Origin: Parahaliea aestuarii
GTDB lineage: Bacteria; Pseudomonadota; Gammaproteobacteria; Pseudomonadales; Halieaceae
Reading direction: 5' to 3'
DNA length: 64,000 bases
NCBI RefSeq assembly: GCF_008064635.1
Contig: NZ_VRYZ01000005.1
Span: 186,001-250,000, forward strand
Shown here: positions 56,892 to 64,000 of the stretch, piece by piece
Position numbering within the stretch: position 1 is the stretch's first letter
How the letters are laid out: every line of letters starts with the position of its first letter
Notes under the pieces: model-generated
What the model was told of the DNA's origin: nothing
The model's database searches: none
Seen by the model: the letters and a program-made list of their open reading frames with translations, nothing else
Position numbers and translations under genes: made by a program

Positions 56892-58223
56892 ATGACAGAA
56901 ATCATTCAATCGGTAAATGCCATTGCCTGGGGGCCAGTGATGCTGGTGCTGTTGCTGGGTACCGGTATCTACCTCAGCGTCGGCTTGCGCTTTGCCACGG
57001 TGCGCAAGATCCCGGTGGCCCTCGGGCTTTTGCTGGGCGGCCGCAAGGGCAAGGGCGAAGGCGATATCTCGCCCTTCGCGGCGCTGATGACCTCCCTGTC
57101 GGCCACCATCGGCACCGGCAATATCGCCGGGGTGGCCACCGCTATCGCTCTCGGCGGCCCCGGCGCGTTGCTGTGGATGTGGATCACCGCGCTGGTTGGC
57201 ATGGCTACCAAGTATGCCGAGGCGGTGTGTGCCGTGCGCTTTCGCGAGACCGACAGCAACGGCAATTTCAGCGGCGGCCCGATGTACTACATCCGCAACG
57301 GTCTGCACCGTCGCTGGCACTGGCTGGGCTATGCCTTCGCCATTTTCGGCAGCCTGGCGGGCTTTGGTATCGCCAATACCGTGCAGTCCAATTCGGTCTC
57401 GGAAATTCTTCGCGATTCTTTCTCGGTGCCGCCGCTGGCCACCGGCTTTGTGCTGATGGTACTGGTGGGTGCGGTGATACTTGGCGGTATTCGCCGCATA
57501 TCGACCGTCGCCAGCTGGCTGGTGCCTTTCATGGCCCTCAGCTACATCCTGATGAGCCTGGTGGTACTGGCTGTCAACCTGGAACATATCCCCCACGCGA
57601 TCGCCGTCATTGTGGACAGCGCCTTCAATGGCAGCGCCGCCGCCGGCGGCTTTGCCGGCGCCACGGTCATGGCGGCCCTGCGCTTCGGTGTGGCACGGGG
57701 TATTTTTTCCAATGAGGCCGGGCTCGGCAGCGCGCCGATTGCCCACGCTGCGGCGCGTACCAATGAGCCGGTGGAGCAGGGCATGATCGCCATGCTCGGC
57801 ACCTTTATCGACACCCTGGTGGTGTGCACCATGACCGGCCTTGTCATCGTTATCATGGATGTTCTTCCCAGCGGGGAGAGTGGTGCGGTGCTGACCTCAA
57901 TGGCCTTTGCCAATGCCTTTCCGGGGGGCGAGTACGTCGTCACTATCGGCCTCTGCCTGTTCGCATTTACCACCATGATCGGCTGGTCCTTCTACGGCGA
58001 GCGCTGTGTGGTCTACCTGGCTGGTACCCGGGGTATTTTGCCGTTCCGCCTGGCCTGGGTTGTGGCAATTCCGGTGGGAACAGTTATACAGTTGGATCTG
58101 GTGTGGCTGATTGCCGATACACTCAACGCGTTTATGGCGATCCCCAACCTGATAGCCCTGCTACTGCTGTCGCCGCTGGTGTTCAAGCTGAGCCGGGAGT
58201 ATTTCAGCCGCGGTAAACAGTAA
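56892..58223 (+). CDS. Alanine/glycine:cation symporter (AGCS family), second copy
   Basis: The 443-residue membrane protein has the AGCS signatures SATIGTGNIAGVATAIALGG, GGPMYYIRNG and FSNEAGLGSAPIAHAAART. It starts directly in a membrane helix (WGPVMLVLLLGTGIYLSV), without the signal-peptide-like extension of the copy at 33626, and the two proteins differ clearly in sequence. It may import D- or L-amino acids for the preceding PLP enzyme. TAGACT (56859-56864) is a weak -10 candidate. GAGGGGGCC lies before the ATG. Confidence 0.93.
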   Translation: MTEIIQSVNAIAWGPVMLVLLLGTGIYLSVGLRFATVRKIPVALGLLLGGRKGKGEGDISPFAALMTSLSATIGTGNIAGVATAIALGGPGALLWMWITALVGMATKYAEAVCAVRFRETDSNGNFSGGPMYYIRNGLHRRWHWLGYAFAIFGSLAGFGIANTVQSNSVSEILRDSFSVPPLATGFVLMVLVGAVILGGIRRISTVASWLVPFMALSYILMSLVVLAVNLEHIPHAIAVIVDSAFNGSAAAGGFAGATVMAALRFGVARGIFSNEAGLGSAPIAHAAARTNEPVEQGMIAMLGTFIDTLVVCTMTGLVIVIMDVLPSGESGAVLTSMAFANAFPGGEYVVTIGLCLFAFTTMIGWSFYGERCVVYLAGTRGILPFRLAWVVAIPVGTVIQLDLVWLIADTLNAFMAIPNLIALLLLSPLVFKLSREYFSRGKQ

Positions 58224-58266
58224 GCCAGGGCCAGGGATTGGCGGCCGGACGGCCAGGGAGGTAGCG

Positions 58267-60441
58267 GTGTCCGATACAGGGAGAGCAACGGCGCTGATCG
58301 AGTCGGTAGAGGACTGTGTCGATCGCGCTCTGGCGCGAGTGGGCAGGCAGCTGGTGCTGGCAGTGCCACTGGGCCTTGGCAAGCCAGTGCAACTGGTCAA
58401 CGCCTTCTATCGGCGCGCTGCAGCCGATCCCGGCATCAGCCTGCATATTCTGACCGCTCTGTCGCTGGAGCGGCCGGAGGTACCGCCGGGACTGGCGGGC
58501 CGCCTGGCGGGGCCGGTCATAGAGCGCATCTACGGCGACTATGAGGAGCTTGCCTATATGGCGCCCCTGCGCGCCGGCGAGCTGCCGGAGAATATCCGCA
58601 TCAGCGAGTTCTACTTTCGGGCCGGTGCCATGAAATCCGTGGCCGAGGCCCAGCGCCACTATATTTCCAGTAATTACACTCATGTTGCCCGGGATCTGGT
58701 GGGGCACGGCGTCAATGTCATCGCGCAGCTGGTGGCGCGACGCGACGGCGAGATCAGCCTGTCCTGCAACCCTGATCTCACTCTTCACATGGCCAGGATG
58801 CTGGCGGAGGCCGGACGCCCCTGCATACATCTCGGCCAGGTCCATCCGGAGTTGCCCTTCATGGGCGGAGACGCACGGGTAGCGCCGGACTTCTTTGATG
58901 TACTGGTGGCGGGGCCGGATTGCGGCCGGCGCCTGTTCAGTGCTCCCAACGGCCAGGTGCCGCTGGCGGATTATGCGGCTGCCATCCACGCCAGCAGCCT
59001 GATCGCCGATAACGGCACACTGCAGATCGGCATCGGCGCGCTCGGCGATGCCGTGGCCCAGGCCTGTATACTGCGCCAGCGGGAGAACGCCACCTACCAG
59101 CGGCTGCTGGCTGGCCTCGAAACCCTGCCCAGCCCGGTGCAGCAGTATCGGGGAGGTTTCGACAAGGGCCTGTATGTGTCCACCGAAATGTTTGTCAGCG
59201 GCATGCTGGCGCTGATCGAGGCAGGCATAGTAAAGCGCAGGGTCTACGACGACCTGCTGTTGCAGGAGGGTCTGAATGAAGGCGCTATTGGTGGCATTGT
59301 GGACGAGCAGCTTTTGCTCTGGCTGCGCCAGTGTGAGGCATTGCCCGCCCGGCTGGGAGAAGGGGACCTTGCCTGGCTGCGCCACTGGGGCATTGTGGGC
59401 GACTCGGTGACGCTGGCGGAGGGCGATCTCTATTGTGCAGGAGAGCGCCTCGACAACGATATCGACCAGCACGCGGTGCGTCGCGTTCTGCTCGAGCAAA
59501 ACCGCGGCATGCCACTGCGCCACGGCAATCTGCTGCACGCCGGTTTCTTTCTCGGCCCCCGGGACTTTTACCAGCGCCTGCGGGAGCTTGAACCCGCTGT
59601 GGCCGAGAGCCTCTGCATGACCTGGGTCGGGCGCACCAATCAGTTGCTGGAAAATGCTCCCCTGTATCGCGCCCAGCGCCGCCGCGCCCGCTTTATCAAT
59701 ACCGGCATGATGGCGACCCTGTCCGGCGCGGTGGTATCCGACGCGCTGGAGGATGGCACGGTGATCAGCGGCGTTGGCGGGCAGTACAACTTCGTGGCCA
59801 TGGCTCACGACCTGCCCGATGCGCGCTCCATCCTCTGTATACGCAGCACCCGCAGGGACGGGCGTCGCCTGCATTCCAATATCGTTCCGCGCTACGGTCA
59901 CACCACCATCCCGCGTCACCTGCGGGATATCGTGGTCACCGAGTACGGTATTGCCGATCTGCGTGGGCAGGATGACGGCGAGGTGATGAAACGCCTGATC
60001 CAGGTGGCGGATTCCCGCTTCCAGGGGGAGCTGCTGCAGGCGGCCGTGGCCAGTGGCAAGGTGGAGGCTGACTACCGCTTACCGGAGTCCTGCCTGAACA
60101 ACACACCGCAGCGACTGGCGGCGGCGCTGGAGCCCTTCCGGCGCGATGGCTGGCTACCGGACTACCCCTTTGGCTCGGACCTGACACGCGTGGAGCAGGG
60201 CCTTGCGGATTGCCTCAAGGTGCTGGACGGCATGCGCCAGCAGCCGCGGGAGTGGCCGGGGCTGCTGTGGCGTGCGCTGCGCCATAAACCGACCGCGGCG
60301 GCGGCGGATTACCTGCAGCGCCTGCAACTGGCGCCGCCGGCGAACGTGGGTGAAGGTCTGCTGGGGCGGGTGTTGTCCAGCCTTTTGCAGGAGCGCGGCT
60401 GGTTGCAGGGCGACTCACGAGTCGCGGGTGGTGATTTTTAA
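58267..60441 (+). CDS. Acetyl-CoA hydrolase/transferase family protein, long form
   Basis: The 724-residue protein has both halves of the acetyl-CoA hydrolase / CoA-transferase family: an N-terminal part with NVIAQLVARRDGEIS, NGTLQIGIGALGDAVA and YVSTEMFVSGML, where Glu307 is in the position of the catalytic glutamate, and the C-terminal domain with ISGVGGQYNFV and HTTIPRHLRDIVVTEYGIADLRG. Common family members have 430-550 residues; here about 130 extra residues lie between the STEMF region and the C-terminal domain, and about 110 more extend the C-terminus. The acyl donor and acceptor are unknown. GTG start. Confidence 0.85.
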   Translation: MSDTGRATALIESVEDCVDRALARVGRQLVLAVPLGLGKPVQLVNAFYRRAAADPGISLHILTALSLERPEVPPGLAGRLAGPVIERIYGDYEELAYMAPLRAGELPENIRISEFYFRAGAMKSVAEAQRHYISSNYTHVARDLVGHGVNVIAQLVARRDGEISLSCNPDLTLHMARMLAEAGRPCIHLGQVHPELPFMGGDARVAPDFFDVLVAGPDCGRRLFSAPNGQVPLADYAAAIHASSLIADNGTLQIGIGALGDAVAQACILRQRENATYQRLLAGLETLPSPVQQYRGGFDKGLYVSTEMFVSGMLALIEAGIVKRRVYDDLLLQEGLNEGAIGGIVDEQLLLWLRQCEALPARLGEGDLAWLRHWGIVGDSVTLAEGDLYCAGERLDNDIDQHAVRRVLLEQNRGMPLRHGNLLHAGFFLGPRDFYQRLRELEPAVAESLCMTWVGRTNQLLENAPLYRAQRRRARFINTGMMATLSGAVVSDALEDGTVISGVGGQYNFVAMAHDLPDARSILCIRSTRRDGRRLHSNIVPRYGHTTIPRHLRDIVVTEYGIADLRGQDDGEVMKRLIQVADSRFQGELLQAAVASGKVEADYRLPESCLNNTPQRLAAALEPFRRDGWLPDYPFGSDLTRVEQGLADCLKVLDGMRQQPREWPGLLWRALRHKPTAAAADYLQRLQLAPPANVGEGLLGRVLSSLLQERGWLQGDSRVAGGDF

Positions 60442-60491
60442 CCTCGCCCCTCGTCTGGTGCCGTTCCCGCGCCGGCGCTATGCTAGTGGCC

Positions 60492-61391
60492 ATGGATAGA
60501 ACGACAGACAACAAACTGGTTATCGCCATTTCCTCCCGGGCGCTGTTCGACCTGGACGCCAGTCACCAGGTTTTCGAGGAGGAGGGCCTGCAGGCCTATT
60601 CTGACTACCAGGTGGAGCACGAGGACGAACCGCTGGAGCCGGGCGAGGCTTTTCCGCTGGTGCAGAAAATGCTGCGCCTCAACGAAATGCTGGGCGGTGA
60701 AACCCAGGTGGAAGTGGTCCTGCTGTCGCGCAACAGCGCAGACACCGGGCTCAGGGTATTCAACTCCATCGAGCACTTCGGCCTGCCCATCAGTCGCGCC
60801 GCCTTCTGCGGCGGCGAGAGTCCCTGGCGCTATATCCGCGCCTTCGGCTGCCAGCTGTTCCTGTCCAACGAGGCGGACGACGTGCGCCACGCCCTGGAGT
60901 GTGGCGTGGCGGCCGCGACCCTGGTGTCGTCCCGCGGCGGCAGTTCCGACAAGGGGCAACTGCGCTTTGCCTTCGACGGCGACGCGGTACTTTTTTCCGA
61001 CGAGGCCGAGCGGATCTACAAAACCGAAGGGCTGGAAGCCTTTACCGCGAGTGAGCAGGCGGCCGCCCATACCCCCCTCGGGGGCGGCCCCTTCAAGCCA
61101 TTTCTGGCGGCACTGCACCGCCTGCAGCAGGCCTTCCCGCCCAGCGAGGCGCCGATTCGTACCGCCCTGGTGACCGCGCGCTCGGCGCCGGCCCACGCCA
61201 GGGTCATCCGCACCCTGCGAGCCTGGAATATCCGCATTGACGAGTCCATCTTTCTCGGTGGACTCAACAAAACCGAGTTCCTGCGAGCCTACCAGGCCGA
61301 TGTGTTCTTTGATGACCAGCAAACACACTGCGCCTCCGCCGGCCCCCATGTGGCCACCGGTCACGTACCTCATGGCGTCGCCAATGCCTGA
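60492..61391 (+). CDS. 5'-nucleotidase (PF06189-type)
   Basis: The protein matches the cytosolic 5'-nucleotidase family typical of gammaproteobacteria: KLVIAISSRALFDLDASHQVF, HEDEPLEPGEAFPLVQKML, EVVLLSRNSADTGLRVFNSI, VTARSAPAHARVIRTLRAW and FLGGLNKTEFLRAYQADVFFDDQ. It should dephosphorylate nucleoside monophosphates. ATG codons at 60480 and 60492 are both possible; 60492 gives the usual N-terminus and 299 residues. No ribosome site is evident, and TATGCT (60479-60484) could be a -10 giving a nearly leaderless mRNA. Confidence 0.9.
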   Translation: MDRTTDNKLVIAISSRALFDLDASHQVFEEEGLQAYSDYQVEHEDEPLEPGEAFPLVQKMLRLNEMLGGETQVEVVLLSRNSADTGLRVFNSIEHFGLPISRAAFCGGESPWRYIRAFGCQLFLSNEADDVRHALECGVAAATLVSSRGGSSDKGQLRFAFDGDAVLFSDEAERIYKTEGLEAFTASEQAAAHTPLGGGPFKPFLAALHRLQQAFPPSEAPIRTALVTARSAPAHARVIRTLRAWNIRIDESIFLGGLNKTEFLRAYQADVFFDDQQTHCASAGPHVATGHVPHGVANA

Positions 61392-61452
61392 TTTAGGTCC
61401 TTATGCCTGAAGCCCTAGCGTTGGCCTGGATTAACTACTATTGTGCATATAG

Positions 61453-62472
<1,020 letters not shown>

Positions 62473-62501
62473 ACCCCGCCATCGTTGCAGGCGCCTCACG
62501 C

Positions 62502-62530
62502 TTGCACCCTCGGGCCACAGCCGCTAGATT
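62502..62530 (+). promoter_or_regulatory. Candidate sigma70 promoter for thrH
   Basis: TTGCAC (62502-62507) and TAGATT (62525-62530) are separated by 17 bases, the optimal spacing, and lie 34 bases before the thrH start. Confidence 0.6.
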
Positions 62531-62563
62531 GTCGCGCTTCCTTCCCCCGCTGGAGTAAACAAT

Positions 62564-63181
62564 ATGGAACTGGCCTGCCTGGATCTGGAGGGGGTACTGG
62601 TCCCCGAAATCTGGATCGCCTTCGCCGAGAAAACCGGCATCGATGAACTGCGTGCCACCACCCGGGACATTCCCGACTACAACGTGCTGATGCGCCAGCG
62701 ACTGGACCTGCTGGACCAGCACGGCCTGAAGATCGACGACATCCAGCAGGTGATTGCCACCCTCGAGCCCCTCGACGGTGCGGTGGAGTTTGTCGACTGG
62801 CTGCGGGAGCGTTTCCAGGTCATTATCCTCTCCGACACCTTCTACGAGTTCTCCCAGCCACTGATGCGCCAACTTGGCTGGCCGACGCTGTTCTGCCACC
62901 GGTTGATTACCGACGACAGCGGGCGTGTGGTGGACTACAAACTGCGCCAGGAGGACCCGAAGCGGGCCTCGGTCAAGGCCTTGCACAGCCTGCACTACCG
63001 GGTGATCGCCGCTGGCGATTCCTACAATGACACCACCATGCTGGCGGAGGCCGAGGCCGGTATCCTGTTTCACGCCCCCGACAATGTGATTGCCGAGTTC
63101 CCCCAGTTCCCCGCGGTGCACACCTACGCCGACCTCAAGCAGGCCTTTATCGACGCCAGCGTGCGGGATCTCAGCCTGTAG
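62564..63181 (+). CDS. thrH: Phosphoserine phosphatase / homoserine phosphotransferase ThrH
   Basis: ThrH is a HAD-family enzyme that dephosphorylates phosphoserine and can pass the phosphate to homoserine. The 205-residue protein starts MELACLDLEGVLVPEIW (nucleophile Asp in the DLEG loop), with IILSDTFYEF (motif II) and VIAAGDSYNDTTML (motif IV). These match the ThrH of Pseudomonas in sequence pattern and length. It has its own candidate promoter and converges on the RND pump gene. Confidence 0.94.
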   Translation: MELACLDLEGVLVPEIWIAFAEKTGIDELRATTRDIPDYNVLMRQRLDLLDQHGLKIDDIQQVIATLEPLDGAVEFVDWLRERFQVIILSDTFYEFSQPLMRQLGWPTLFCHRLITDDSGRVVDYKLRQEDPKRASVKALHSLHYRVIAAGDSYNDTTMLAEAEAGILFHAPDNVIAEFPQFPAVHTYADLKQAFIDASVRDLSL

Positions 63182-63206
63182 TGATTTGGCGATGACGGCT
63201 CGCGCG

Positions 63207-64000
63207 TTATTCCGGCGGCAGCGTGCGGCCGCCGTGGATGCGCTCCCGGAACAACTGCACCAACTTGAAGAAAACCGGCACCAGCAGGGTACCGAACACC
63301 GCCGAGGCGATCGTGCCGCCGAAAATGGCGAGTCCCAGCGATACCCGGCTGGCCGCCCCGGCGCCACTGGCCAACACCAGCGGGACCACGCCGACGGTAA
63401 AGGACAGTCCCGTCATCATCACCGGGCGAAAGCGCTGGTGGGCGGCGGTGACCGTGGCTTCCTGCAGGTCCATGCCCTCCGCCTCGCGCAGGGACTTGGC
63501 AAACTCCACGATGAGAATGGCCACCTTGGCCGCCAGCCCCACCAATAGCACCAACCCGATCTGGCCGTAGAGGCTCAGGGATTCCCCGCCGATCAACAGC
63601 CCCGCCATGGCGCCGACCAGGGCCAGCGGTACCGACAGGATAATGGCGATGGGCATGCTGAAGGACTCGTACAGGGCGGCCAGGAAGAGAAAGGTGAACA
63701 CCAGCGACAGCCCGAGCGCAATGGGCGCCAGGTTGCCCGATTTCCGCTCTTCGTAGCTGGAGTCGGTCCACTCGTACTTGAACCCGGGTAGCAGCGAGCC
63801 GGCAGAAAGGTTTTCCATGGCGTCCATGGCCTGGCCGGAACTGAAGCCGGCGGCGGGCTGCCCGGTGATCGTGGCGGCGTCGTAGGTATTGTAGCGGTAC
63901 AGCACATCGGCCCCCTGCACGGGCCGGGTGCTGACCAGCGCCGACAGTGCCACCATCTGCCCGTTCTGGCCGGGTACGTAGAGTGATTTCAGGTCGGACT
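63207..64000 (-). CDS. RND efflux transporter permease, C-terminal part (5' end outside window)
   Basis: The frame runs to the window edge on the minus strand, so this is the last 264 residues of a protein usually 1,030-1,050 long. It has the last AcrB/MexB-type membrane helices (ALGLSLVFTFLFLAALYES, PIAIILSVPLALVGAMAG, YGQIGLVLLVGLAAKVAILIVEFA, LGLAIFGGTIASAVFGTLLVP) and the FxPVMMTGLSF signature as FRPVMMTGLSFTVG. An ATG at 63956 is internal. It belongs to the HAE1 hydrophobic/amphiphilic efflux group; the substrate and pump partners lie outside the window. Confidence 0.92.
   Translation of the reverse strand, partial: SDLKSLYVPGQNGQMVALSALVSTRPVQGADVLYRYNTYDAATITGQPAAGFSSGQAMDAMENLSAGSLLPGFKYEWTDSSYEERKSGNLAPIALGLSLVFTFLFLAALYESFSMPIAIILSVPLALVGAMAGLLIGGESLSLYGQIGLVLLVGLAAKVAILIVEFAKSLREAEGMDLQEATVTAAHQRFRPVMMTGLSFTVGVVPLVLASGAGAASRVSLGLAIFGGTIASAVFGTLLVPVFFKLVQLFRERIHGGRTLPPE

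Overview
The window is GC-rich chromosomal DNA from a gammaproteobacterium. The order leuB-asd-fimV-truA-trpF, the cluster accD-folC-dedD-cvpA-purF-metZ, ThrH and CysB recall Pseudomonas and its marine relatives. A TonB-dependent receptor, a CYP125/142-like P450 with an acyl-CoA dehydrogenase and an acyl-CoA ligase, and two AGCS symporters suggest an aerobic marine heterotroph. A member of the Cellvibrionales/Halieaceae (OM60/NOR5) type is my best guess; this is inference from gene content, not a database match. No tRNA, rRNA, CRISPR array, insertion sequence or prophage was recognised.

Layout. (1) 1-14.4 kb is core metabolism, all on the + strand: the end of leuB, then asd, fimV (polar hub), truA, trpF-trpB-trpA, accD, folC, dedD, cvpA, purF and metZ. 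(2) 14.4-18.3 kb is a compact MoxR / DUF58 / transglutaminase (TgpA-like) operon. (3) 18.3-24.2 kb holds a GNAT + C39-peptidase fusion protein facing away from a polyamine unit: arginine decarboxylase speA, a carboxy(nor)spermidine dehydrogenase-like enzyme and nspC. (4) 24.2-30.3 kb holds an acyl-CoA thioesterase facing away from the prkA-yeaH-spoVR stress cluster, which is interrupted by a palindromic intergenic element. (5) 30.4-47.1 kb is accessory metabolism: a phospholipase-D lipoprotein, a class III aminotransferase, an AGCS symporter, a TonB-dependent receptor with a YtcJ-like amidohydrolase (ending in a strong terminator), a YdfG-type SDR, a MocR regulator divergent from a DUF885 peptidase, and a HExxH metalloprotease lipoprotein. 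(6) 47.1-55.2 kb has a penicillin-binding-like serine hydrolase, then a probable catabolic cluster: acyl-CoA dehydrogenase, P450, amidohydrolase-2 protein, GST-like protein, SnoaL-like protein and a convergent acyl-CoA synthetase. (7) 55.4-64 kb has yajC away from secDF, a D-cysteine desulfhydrase-like enzyme, a second AGCS symporter, a long acetyl-CoA hydrolase/transferase family protein, a 5'-nucleotidase, cysB, thrH and the C-terminal end of an RND efflux pump.

The most notable signals not explained by ordinary genes are: a leader of three small overlapping ORFs with paired Arg codons in front of speA; a set of (A/T)ACCAG repeats between the MocR regulator and the DUF885 gene; an AT-rich palindrome in front of the P450 gene; a long wobble-paired hairpin at 48.35 kb; a two-turn-spaced direct repeat in front of yajC; and the orphan position of yajC. 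I found no clear candidate for an entirely new multi-gene system. The best candidates for undescribed biology are the speA leader and the P450 cluster of unknown substrate.
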